From: Ruminococcaceae bacterium UBA945
GTDB lineage: Bacteria > Bacillota > Clostridia > Oscillospirales > Acutalibacteraceae
Length of the DNA stretch: 9,894 nt
Direction: 5' to 3'
Assembly (NCBI GenBank): GCA_002293315.1
Contig: DBCZ01000002.1
Coordinates: 1 to 9,894 of the forward strand
Shown here: positions 1 to 6,497 of the stretch, one piece after another
How positions within the stretch are numbered: the first letter of the stretch is position 1
How the letters are laid out: each line of letters starts with the position of its first letter
Notes under the pieces: generated by a model
Database searches by the model: none
What the model was told of the DNA's origin: nothing
The model's input: only the letters and a program-made list of their open reading frames with translations
Position numbers and translations under genes: made by a program

Positions 1-676
1 CGAGCAAAGCCCCACCTGCGCCGTTATTTATGTTACGGAATTTGCTTTTCTTGCGGGAGACGCCGCTTCTCCGGCTGCGAGAGAGCTTGTCGCACATTTC
101 CCGAAGAACAAGGCTCTGCTCGCATTTTTGCCCGAGAATGATGCGTGGGCAGATTTGATAAAGGAAATCTGGAGCGGGAAATATGAGGTGTGGAACCGCT
201 TTGCGATAAAAAAAGAAGGCGATGTTTTCGACAGAGAAAAGCTCAGAGAATATGCAAGGAGCCTTGACGGCAGGTATGTGATAAAGAGAATTGACGGCGA
301 TTTATATGACAAATGCATGGCACATGAGCAATTCAAGGATTTCTGCAGTAATTTTAACGGCAAAGAGGATTTCCTCAAGCGCGGCGTTGGCTTCGTTGCG
401 ATAGACGGCGAAAATATTGCGGGCGGGGCTTCGAGCTTTACGGTGTATAACAAGGGTATTGAAATTGAGGTTGACACCGGCGAGGCGTACCGCAGGCAGG
501 GAATCGCCGCCGCGTGTTCGGCAACGCTGATGCTTCATTGCCTGGAGAACGGGCTTTATCCCAGCTGGGACGCCGCCAACATAACCTCCGTGAGGCTTTC
601 GGAGAGGCTGGGGTATCACTTTGATCACGAATATCTCGTTTATGCCGTAAAAAGTGGGGAAAAACAATATGTTTAA
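1..676 (+). CDS. GNAT-family N-acetyltransferase, C-terminal part (5' end outside window)
   Basis: The frame is open from base 2 to the TAA at 674-676, giving 224 visible residues with no upstream stop, so the gene starts left of the window. A TTG at 128 would give a shorter protein, but the coding character continues upstream of it. The C-terminal half resembles the Firmicute GNAT acetyltransferase family (Pfam GNAT_acetyltran type). An acidic strand (EIEVDTGEAY) is followed by the acetyl-CoA pyrophosphate loop RRQGIA, a helix, then the typical ending SWDAAN...SVRLSERLGY. Such enzymes move an acetyl group from acetyl-CoA to an amine; the substrate cannot be told from the sequence. Family members are about 250-270 residues, so perhaps 30-40 residues are missing. 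The 3' end overlaps pth by 8 bases, implying co-transcription. The family call is fairly sure; substrate and role are unknown. Confidence 0.82.
   Translation, partial: EQSPTCAVIYVTEFAFLAGDAASPAARELVAHFPKNKALLAFLPENDAWADLIKEIWSGKYEVWNRFAIKKEGDVFDREKLREYARSLDGRYVIKRIDGDLYDKCMAHEQFKDFCSNFNGKEDFLKRGVGFVAIDGENIAGGASSFTVYNKGIEIEVDTGEAYRRQGIAAACSATLMLHCLENGLYPSWDAANITSVRLSERLGYHFDHEYLVYAVKSGEKQYV
654..660 (+). promoter_or_regulatory. Ribosome binding site for pth, inside the GNAT gene
   Basis: The purine stretch GTGGGGA lies 8 bases before the ATG at 669 and inside the end of the upstream gene. It favours ATG 669 over GTG 654 (which would consume this site) and over the internal ATG 711, which has no convincing site. 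It is only a moderate match to GGAGG, so pth translation may depend partly on ribosomes finishing the upstream gene. Confidence 0.5.
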
Positions 677-1268
677 GCTGTTCGGAAGAAGAGATAAGAC
701 CATTGATTTAATGATTGTCGGGCTCGGCAACCCGGGCATGAAATATCAGGACACCCGCCACAATGCTGGCTTTATGGCGATTGACTTGCTTGCTGAAAAA
801 TATAATCTGCCGATTAAACGCGTGCGTTTCAAGGGGCTGACCGCCGAGGGGACTATCCGCGGGAAAAAGGTTTTTCTCATGAAGCCGCAAACATATATGA
901 ACCTGAGCGGAGAAGCCGTCATACAGGCCATGCGGTTTTACAAGCTCACACCGGAGCGCGTGCTTGTGATGTTCGACGACATCATGCTTGACGTCGGGAG
1001 AATCCGTGTGAAGCGTAAGGGTACTGACGGCGGGCAAAAGGGTATGCGAAGCATAATAGATTTGACAGGCAGCGAGGAATTTCCGCGGGTTAAAATCGGC
1101 ATCGGCAAGAAGCCGCACCCGGATTATGACCTGGCAAAGTGGGTGACCTCAAAGTTCACGAAGAAGGAAGAAAGCGAAGTCAAAGAGGCTTTGCAGAGCG
1201 CCGTTCTGGCCGCGGAGCTTATTATAGACGGGGAAATCGACGAGGCGATGAGCAGGTTTAACGGATAA
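669..1268 (+). CDS. pth: Peptidyl-tRNA hydrolase (Pth, bacterial type)
   Basis: Pth cleaves the ester bond of peptidyl-tRNAs released from stalled ribosomes and recycles the tRNA in the cytoplasm. The 199-residue product has the family's usual size. Visible motifs are VGLGNPG (N21), the signature TRHNAGF with the catalytic His31, QTYMNLSG with N78, and FDDIMLD with D103, matching the E. coli Asn10, His20, Asn68 and Asp93 positions. The substrate-clamp loop, normally GGHNG, here reads GGQKG (Q123, K124), so the His-Asn pair is replaced. The start at ATG 669 is chosen for its ribosome site; ATG 711 would give a shorter but complete fold. The gene overlaps the GNAT gene upstream and shares one base with mfd downstream (TAATG). 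The pth-mfd pair is conserved in Firmicutes (spoVC-mfd in Bacillus). Function is essentially certain. Confidence 0.97.
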   Translation: MFKLFGRRDKTIDLMIVGLGNPGMKYQDTRHNAGFMAIDLLAEKYNLPIKRVRFKGLTAEGTIRGKKVFLMKPQTYMNLSGEAVIQAMRFYKLTPERVLVMFDDIMLDVGRIRVKRKGTDGGQKGMRSIIDLTGSEEFPRVKIGIGKKPHPDYDLAKWVTSKFTKKEESEVKEALQSAVLAAELIIDGEIDEAMSRFNG

Positions 1269-4200
1269 TGAAGTTTATTCTGAATGCGCTGAAAACAGCG
1301 GGAGAATATAAGGAAATCAGCTCGGCGGTGGGTAAAAACCTGCTGCCGGGCGTGATAACGGGCGTAACGGGCATACATAAATGCTGTTATGCCTATTCTC
1401 TTGCGTCCGAGCACAGGCGCAGGCTGCTCGTCATAGCCGCTGACGAGGCAGAGGCGCACCGCTTCATGGAGGACTTGGCTTCAACTGGGCTTTCCCCCGC
1501 CCTGTATCCCGCGAGGGATTTCTCCATCAGGGAGATGGCGGGCGCTTCACATGAATATGAGCGCGAGCGTCTTGAGGCGCTTTCAAGACTCATCTCAGGA
1601 GATTGCAACTGTGTGGTGGCGTGTATCGACGCGGCGCTGCAATATACAATCGGACCTGATGAGCTGAAAGGCCGCATTGTGGAAATCAAGGGCAACAGCT
1701 CTGTTTCGCCCGAAAAGGTGATTGAAGCTCTTGTGCGCTGCGGATATTCCAAAGAGGTGCAGATTGAGGGGCAGGGTCAGTTCAGCCAGCGCGGCGGGAT
1801 AATCGACTTCTTCTCCCCCTCCGACGAATTCCCGGTGCGGATTGAGTTCTGGGGTGACGAGATTGACTCCATCTCATATTTTGACCTCACGACGCAGAGA
1901 AGAACCGAGGCGGCAGAAGCGGTTTCAATCGCGCCGTGCGTGGAGGTAATACCCGAAAACAACAATATTTTGGCGAAGAGGATTGAAAATCTTGCTTCCT
2001 CGCTGCGCGGAAAAAGAGCCTCGGCGGCACGTGAGGTACTGGCTGAAGAGGCCAGCAAACTTCGCAATAATATATATCTCAGCTCAATGGATAAGTTTAT
2101 AACACTTGTCTATGATGAGATTTCCACGTTATTTGATTATTTCGACGATGAAAGCCTGATTTTCTTCTCCGAGGGAAGCAAGCTTAAAGAAAGAATGCGC
2201 ACCTCGCTTTTTCAGTGGAGTGAGGATTTGAAGGATTATCTTGACGAGGGAATCCTGTGCAAGGGCTTGGAGTTCTACAGCAAAGACTGGAGCGATGCCC
2301 TCGGCTATGCCGAAAGCCTGCCGAGCATATTCATCGACACTTTCGCGCGCGGCAGCTATGAGGTTCCGACAAAAGCTCTCGTCAACGTGACGGCGCGGCA
2401 GCTTTCGGTATGGAGCGGCGGAATCGGGCTTTTGGAGGAGGATTTGCGCGCGCTGCTCAATTTGAAGCGTGCGTGCATCGTGCTGGCAGGCACGGAGAAG
2501 AATGCGAAATCCGTCGCGGAGGATTTGAAAGCCGCGGGGTTGCCGGCTTCGTTTATGGAAAATCCGTCTACCGCTGTGAAAGGAACAATCATCGTAGTGG
2601 CGGGAACACTGACAGCGGGCTTTGATTTCCCCTCGGGAAGCCTGGCGCTGATTTCACATGGGCATGTTTCGGCAGGCGTGAAGAAGAAAAAGCAGAAGCG
2701 CGACAAAAACGCCATGGAAATCACGAGCCTTTCGGATTTATCAAAGGGCGATTACGTTGTGCATTCGGCGCACGGCATCGGCATTTTCGAGGGCATACAT
2801 AAAATTGAGATGGACGGCGTGACGAAGGACTATATAAAGGTGCAGTATGCGAAAAAAGACACCTTGTATGTTCCCGTGACGCAGCTTGATTTGGTCGCGA
2901 AATATATCGGGCCGCGAGAGGACGCGAGCGTGAAGCTCAACCGCCTCGGCTCGCCGCAATGGCAGCAGACGAAAGCGCGCGTTAAGCAAAGCGTGAAGGA
3001 CATTGCGAAGGAGCTGATTGAGCTTTATGCGCAGAGAATGCACATGCGCGGCTTTGCATATCCGCCCGACACCGAATGGCAGCACGATTTTGAAGCCCAT
3101 TTTGAATATGAGGAAACCGAAGACCAACTCCGGTGCATCAATGAAATCAAGGATAACATGGAAGATGCCGTGCCGATGGACAGGCTGCTGTGCGGCGACG
3201 TGGGCTTCGGCAAGACCGAAGTGGCTCTCCGCGCCGTCTTCAAGGCCGTGACGGCAGGCAAGCAGGTGGCTTTCCTCGTGCCGACGACCATCCTCGCATG
3301 GCAGCACTATCAGACGATTCTGCAGCGCTTTGAGGGCTTTCCCGTGGACGTGGAGCTGCTCTCAAGATTCAGAACACCGAAGCAGCAAAGTGAGATACTC
3401 GCAAAGCTGAAAAGAGGCTCGGTTGATGTGGTCGTCGGAACTCACCGCCTGGTTTCCAAAGATGTGAAGATGAAGGATTTGGGGCTTGTGATAATCGATG
3501 AGGAGCAACGCTTCGGCGTGGCGCAGAAAGAGCGTCTTAAGGCATTGTGCAAACAGGCTGACGTACTCACGCTCTCCGCGACGCCTATCCCCCGCACGCT
3601 CAGTATGGCTCTTTCGGGCATACGCGACATGAGCGTCATTGAGGAGGCCCCGCACGATAGGCACCCTGTGCAGACATATGTGCTGGAATATGACAGCGGT
3701 GTAATCATGGACGCAATAAGAAAAGAACTTCGGCGTGGCGGGCAGGTATATTACCTGCACAACGATGTAGCTTCAATTGACAAGGCCGCGGCTCGGATAA
3801 GCGCGCAGGTTCCCGAGGCGAGAATCGGGATAGGCCACGGCAAGATGGGCGAGGAAGAGCTTAGCGAGGTCTGGCGGCAGCTTTTGGACCACGAGATAGA
3901 TGTTCTCGTCTGCACCACTATAATCGAAACCGGCGTGGACGTTCCGAACGTCAACACGCTTATAATAGAAAACGCAGACAGAATGGGACTTTCACAACTT
4001 CATCAGATACGCGGAAGAGTCGGCCGCAGCAGCAGAAGAGCATATGCCTATCTGTCATATGCGCCGAACAAGGTGCTTTCTGACATCTCACAGAAACGGT
4101 TGGCCGCCATAAGGGAGTTCACGGAATTCGGCTCAGGCTTCAAGATTGCGATGAGGGACCTTGAAATCCGCGGTGCGGGAAACGTGCTGGGCGGCGAACA

Positions 4201-4729
4201 GCACGGGCACATGGAGACAGTGGGCTACGACATGTATATCCGGCTGCTGAATGAGGCTGTCAGCATGATTAAGGGCGAGGCGCCTCCGCCCTCAACAGAG
4301 AACACGCTCGTGGATATGCAGGTGCAGGCGCACATACCCGAAAGCTATATCGAAAGCACTAATATCCGCCTCGATATTTACAGGAAGATTGCGGAAATCC
4401 GTGACAGCGAGGACGCCGCCGACATGGTTGACGAGCTGATTGACCGTTTCGGCGAGCCGCCGACCTCGGTGCAGGGGCTTATTGACATCGCGCTGCTCAG
4501 AAACACTGCCGCCTCGCTTGGAATTGATGAAATCAAACAGCAAAATGCGGCTTTGCTGCTCTATAAAAAGGAAATTGATATGCGCGAGGTTTCTAATCTT
4601 GTTAAAAACATGGGCAACAGAGTGCTGTTGAGCGCAGGCAGCCGACCGTATATCAGCGTGAAACTTAGCGGCACCCCTCCGCTTGAAGCGCTGAGGGAAG
4701 TTTTGAGCATAATGAAGAGTGATGAATAA
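1268..4729 (+). CDS. mfd: Transcription-repair coupling factor Mfd
   Basis: Mfd is a dsDNA translocase that pushes or removes RNA polymerase stalled at lesions and recruits UvrA for nucleotide excision repair. The 1153 residues match full-length family members (about 1150-1180). Order of domains: a UvrB-like N-terminal module (about residues 1-340), which has no intact Walker A and contains the QRGGIIDFFSP segment; a linker; the CarD-like RNA-polymerase interaction domain (about 492-560, GDYVVHSAHGIG); and the RecG-like SF2 translocase with Walker A GDVGFGKT (643-650), Walker B DEEQ (744-747), the LSATPIPRT motif, and the motif V/VI region IIETGVDVPN...QIRGRVGRS. The C-terminal TRCF domain (about 1000-1150) includes ELIDRFGEPP. 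The ATG shares its first base with the pth stop, and its own ribosome site is weak, so translation is probably coupled. I see no truncation or frameshift and no clear terminator after it. Confidence 0.98.
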   Translation: MKFILNALKTAGEYKEISSAVGKNLLPGVITGVTGIHKCCYAYSLASEHRRRLLVIAADEAEAHRFMEDLASTGLSPALYPARDFSIREMAGASHEYERERLEALSRLISGDCNCVVACIDAALQYTIGPDELKGRIVEIKGNSSVSPEKVIEALVRCGYSKEVQIEGQGQFSQRGGIIDFFSPSDEFPVRIEFWGDEIDSISYFDLTTQRRTEAAEAVSIAPCVEVIPENNNILAKRIENLASSLRGKRASAAREVLAEEASKLRNNIYLSSMDKFITLVYDEISTLFDYFDDESLIFFSEGSKLKERMRTSLFQWSEDLKDYLDEGILCKGLEFYSKDWSDALGYAESLPSIFIDTFARGSYEVPTKALVNVTARQLSVWSGGIGLLEEDLRALLNLKRACIVLAGTEKNAKSVAEDLKAAGLPASFMENPSTAVKGTIIVVAGTLTAGFDFPSGSLALISHGHVSAGVKKKKQKRDKNAMEITSLSDLSKGDYVVHSAHGIGIFEGIHKIEMDGVTKDYIKVQYAKKDTLYVPVTQLDLVAKYIGPREDASVKLNRLGSPQWQQTKARVKQSVKDIAKELIELYAQRMHMRGFAYPPDTEWQHDFEAHFEYEETEDQLRCINEIKDNMEDAVPMDRLLCGDVGFGKTEVALRAVFKAVTAGKQVAFLVPTTILAWQHYQTILQRFEGFPVDVELLSRFRTPKQQSEILAKLKRGSVDVVVGTHRLVSKDVKMKDLGLVIIDEEQRFGVAQKERLKALCKQADVLTLSATPIPRTLSMALSGIRDMSVIEEAPHDRHPVQTYVLEYDSGVIMDAIRKELRRGGQVYYLHNDVASIDKAAARISAQVPEARIGIGHGKMGEEELSEVWRQLLDHEIDVLVCTTIIETGVDVPNVNTLIIENADRMGLSQLHQIRGRVGRSSRRAYAYLSYAPNKVLSDISQKRLAAIREFTEFGSGFKIAMRDLEIRGAGNVLGGEQHGHMETVGYDMYIRLLNEAVSMIKGEAPPPSTENTLVDMQVQAHIPESYIESTNIRLDIYRKIAEIRDSEDAADMVDELIDRFGEPPTSVQGLIDIALLRNTAASLGIDEIKQQNAALLLYKKEIDMREVSNLVKNMGNRVLLSAGSRPYISVKLSGTPPLEALREVLSIMKSDE

Positions 4730-4755
4730 AAACTGAATGATTTGCACTTTTTCAG

Positions 4756-4784
4756 TGGACAAACCGTGAACGGTGCTGTATAAT
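4756..4784 (+). promoter_or_regulatory. Predicted sigma-A promoter for the lipoprotein gene
   Basis: TGGACA (4756-4761, five of six matches to TTGACA), a 17-base spacer and a perfect TATAAT (4779-4784) form a strong housekeeping promoter in the 125-base gap after mfd. Transcription should start near 4791, leaving a 5' UTR of roughly 64 bases before the ATG at 4855. It lets the lipoprotein be expressed independently of the pth-mfd run. Confidence 0.8.
4763..4774 (+). promoter_or_regulatory. Inverted repeat in the promoter spacer, possible operator
   Basis: ACCGT-GA-ACGGT is a perfect 5-base inverted repeat with a 2-base centre, lying wholly between the -35 and -10 boxes. A dimeric regulator bound here would block RNA polymerase. 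I recognise no known regulator for this motif, and a 5-base arm can arise by chance. The operator role is inference. Confidence 0.3.
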
Positions 4785-4792
4785 ATTATCTG

Positions 4793-4819
4793 CTATGCGT
4801 GAGGGGTTTTTCCGCATAG
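4793..4819 (+). other. 5'-proximal mRNA hairpin in the lipoprotein leader
   Basis: CTATGCG (4793-4799) pairs perfectly with CGCATAG (4813-4819) around a 13-base loop, which may pair further (GA 4801-4802 with TC 4811-4812). It begins only 2-3 bases after the predicted transcription start. There is no T run after it, so it is not an intrinsic terminator for mfd. Hairpins at a 5' end commonly slow mRNA decay, which is the most likely role. The loop strand TTTTTCC could also pair imperfectly with the ribosome-site region near 4842-4848, which is speculative. Confidence 0.5.
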
Positions 4820-4854
4820 GAAATCGCATTTTAACCTGAAAGGATAAAATAAGC

Positions 4855-6021
4855 ATGAGAAACATCATTAAGAAGGCCGTGGCCGTTATTCTTATACTCT
4901 GCATGTGCGCAAGCTTTGCCGCGTGCTACAGCGAGGATAACCTCTGGGCGGCAAAGAACGAAAACGCAACCTTGCCTATCGGCGGCTATATCTATTATCT
5001 GGCCTCCGGTTATTCCGAGGCTCAGCCGCTTATCGCCGATGACGTCGAGGTTCTCAACGGCGTAATCGACGGGCAATCCGCGAAGGATTACATCAAGCAG
5101 AAGGCTCTCGATTATACGAAGACCTTCTTCTATATCGCCGATAAGTTCGTGGAATATGGCTTTGAGATTGACGAAGAGGCGCAGACGACTATCACAAGCA
5201 GCACTGATTCTATGTGGTCTTATTATCAGCCGAGCATGGAAGCGATGGGCGTTTCTAAGGAATCCTTCAATGAGGCTTATTCTGTCTTCAATCATAAATA
5301 TAACGAGGTTTTCTATTATACCTATGGTCCGGACGGCGATAAGTCGCTCTCCGACGACGAGATAAGAAAGTATTATGAGGAAGAGAATTTCAGCTATGAG
5401 CAAATCTCCTTCCCCATCACGAAGACGAATGAAGAGGGCGAGAGCGAGGACATGACCGACGAAGAAAAAGCCGAGGTCATGGCGACTGCCGAGAGCTATA
5501 AGCAGCAGATTGAAGACGGCACCATCACGATGGAGGAAGCCGCGAACCAGTATATGGCTTTGCAGGTGCTTGAATCAAGCCCCTATTATAAATCAACGGG
5601 CAAAACAGCAACACCGAGCGGCGACACGCAGACTGCTGTTGCGGAGCTTAAGGAAAATGAGCTGACAATTGTTGAGACCTCAACACTGTATATTCTCACC
5701 AAGAGGCTCCCCATTGCCGAGGAGGCCGACGCCATGCTCGCCGACGAAACTCAAAAAGAATCTGTTCTCAGTGCGATGAAATCAGAGGAGTTTCGAGATG
5801 ACGTAAACGAGGCGGCAAAGTCTGTTGAGGGAATCACCTTTAACGACAGCGCAATCAATCTCGTTAACATGAACTGGCTTGTCACGGAAGAGGCCAAGAT
5901 GGGCACCTCAACGCCGGTGGAATCCACCGCATCCTCCGACGCTTCGTCAGCGGTTTCTTCAGCCGCGAACGAGCTTGAATCCGTGCCTGAGTCAGGCCCG
6001 GAGACTTCAGCCGAGGAATAA
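4855..6021 (+). CDS. Secreted lipoprotein, PrsA/SurA-like with degenerate parvulin domain
   Basis: The 388-residue product starts with a lipoprotein signal peptide: basic RNIIKK, a hydrophobic core (8-19) and lipobox FAAC with the lipidated cysteine at 24. It should be anchored outside the membrane. Residues about 40-170 resemble the N-terminal chaperone region of clostridial PrsA/SurA-like proteins (LPIGGYIYYLASGY, then SDDEIRKYYEE). Residues about 180-288 occupy the parvulin (PpiC) position, with SYEQISF where a parvulin has its RHILV strand and a final TLYILTKR strand, but the GG-x-LG signature and usual catalytic histidines are not evident. The last 40 or so residues are a Ser/Ala/Glu-rich, probably disordered tail. 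A GAAAGGA site (4838-4844) precedes the ATG. PrsA-type genes often sit beside mfd in clostridia. It probably acts as a folding chaperone or binding protein; isomerase activity is doubtful. Confidence 0.75.
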   Translation: MRNIIKKAVAVILILCMCASFAACYSEDNLWAAKNENATLPIGGYIYYLASGYSEAQPLIADDVEVLNGVIDGQSAKDYIKQKALDYTKTFFYIADKFVEYGFEIDEEAQTTITSSTDSMWSYYQPSMEAMGVSKESFNEAYSVFNHKYNEVFYYTYGPDGDKSLSDDEIRKYYEEENFSYEQISFPITKTNEEGESEDMTDEEKAEVMATAESYKQQIEDGTITMEEAANQYMALQVLESSPYYKSTGKTATPSGDTQTAVAELKENELTIVETSTLYILTKRLPIAEEADAMLADETQKESVLSAMKSEEFRDDVNEAAKSVEGITFNDSAINLVNMNWLVTEEAKMGTSTPVESTASSDASSAVSSAANELESVPESGPETSAEE

Positions 6022-6034
6022 TTCAGCATTGCTG

Positions 6035-6065
6035 ACCGCCGATAATTTCGGCGGTTTTTTCTTTT
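6035..6065 (+). terminator. Intrinsic terminator of the lipoprotein gene
   Basis: ACCGCCGA (6035-6042) pairs perfectly with TCGGCGGT (6048-6055) around the loop TAATT, and is followed by TTTTTTCTTTT. An 8-base GC-rich stem plus T tract 13 bases after the stop codon is a textbook rho-independent terminator. Its T tract merges with the -35 box of the next promoter. Confidence 0.95.
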
Positions 6066-6092
6066 GACAATACGGCGCGGGCATATTATAAT
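6064..6092 (+). promoter_or_regulatory. Full-consensus sigma-A promoter of the V-ATPase operon
   Basis: A perfect TTGACA (6064-6069), a 17-base spacer and a perfect TATAAT (6087-6092) match the housekeeping consensus exactly. Transcription should start near 6099, giving a leader of about 55 bases before ntpF. The first two bases of the -35 box are the end of the upstream terminator's T tract. I see no obvious operator or riboswitch in the leader, which suggests high constitutive expression unless an unseen regulator acts. Confidence 0.9.
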
Positions 6093-6141
6093 AGTAGCAA
6101 TGTTTTAGAGTAGAATTCCATTATTCAGAGACAAAAAAAAT

Positions 6142-6149
6142 GGGGGTGA
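6142..6149 (+). promoter_or_regulatory. Ribosome binding site that fixes the TTG start of ntpF
   Basis: GGGGGTGA matches seven of eight bases of the extended Shine-Dalgarno GGAGGTGA and ends 4 bases before the TTG at 6154. The nearby ATG (6140) and GTG (6146) are out of frame, and the next in-frame ATG (6208) would remove the start of the coiled coil, so TTG is the best start. Confidence 0.7.
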
Positions 6150-6153
6150 GGAT

Positions 6154-6465
6154 TTGGCGAAAGAAACACTAGACGCCGTCAGCAAGGCAGAGGATGAGGC
6201 GGCAAAAATGCTTAAAGACGCGCAGACCGAAGGCGTGAAAATGATTGAAGAAGCCAAGGAGAAGGCCAAGCAGCTTATCGCAAAGGCGGTACAGGAGGCA
6301 CATAAAAAGGCAGACCTGCTCACCGGCTCGGCGGAATATGAGGTGCGAAGCGTTAAGGCAAAGTCGCAGGAGGAGGCCTCCTCCGAAATGGCTGCACTGC
6401 GCGAAAAAGCCGATGCCAGAGTGCCGGAGGCAAAAAAGGAAATACTCAGCTTGGTTTTGGAATAA
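6154..6465 (+). CDS. ntpF: V-type ATPase small stalk subunit (NtpF / AhaH / G-like)
   Basis: This 103-residue protein is almost wholly charged, helical coiled coil, rich in Ala, Glu and Lys with no membrane segment (for example EDEAAKMLKDAQTEG and IEEAKEKAKQLIAKA). In V/A-type ATPases such a protein pairs with subunit E to form the peripheral stalk that holds the catalytic head against rotation. The assignment comes from size, composition and position: it is the first gene before subunit a, as ntpF is in Enterococcus hirae. Subunit letters differ between naming schemes (F, G or H for this stalk protein). It uses a TTG start. A 16-base perfect palindrome lies inside the gene at 6369-6384. Sequence alone would fit other coiled coils; context makes the call secure. 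Confidence 0.82.
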   Translation: MAKETLDAVSKAEDEAAKMLKDAQTEGVKMIEEAKEKAKQLIAKAVQEAHKKADLLTGSAEYEVRSVKAKSQEEASSEMAALREKADARVPEAKKEILSLVLE

Positions 6466-6497
6466 GTTTTGATAATGCTTGAGAGGGGGAAGATAAA

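Noticed and set aside
28..739. Two minus-strand open frames opposite the GNAT gene
   Set aside because: They lie wholly over a well-supported + strand coding region and their translations show no domain or plausible composition.
2741..3307. Minus-strand open frame of 188 codons inside mfd
   Set aside because: It overlaps the conserved CarD-like and Walker A region of mfd, and its His/Arg-rich translation has no family likeness.
4732..4756. ACTGAA/TTCAGT inverted repeat just after mfd as a terminator
   Set aside because: The stem is only 6 bases and AT-rich, with a 13-base loop and no T tract after it, so it is too weak to call.
4793..4830. Leader hairpin as an intrinsic terminator for mfd or as a riboswitch
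   Set aside because: There is no T run after the stem, and the leader of about 64 bases is too short and lacks any riboswitch core that I recognise.
6100..6108. ATG TTT TAG mini-ORF at the predicted start of the V-ATPase transcript
   Set aside because: Two codons right at the predicted 5' end with no ribosome site; best explained by chance.
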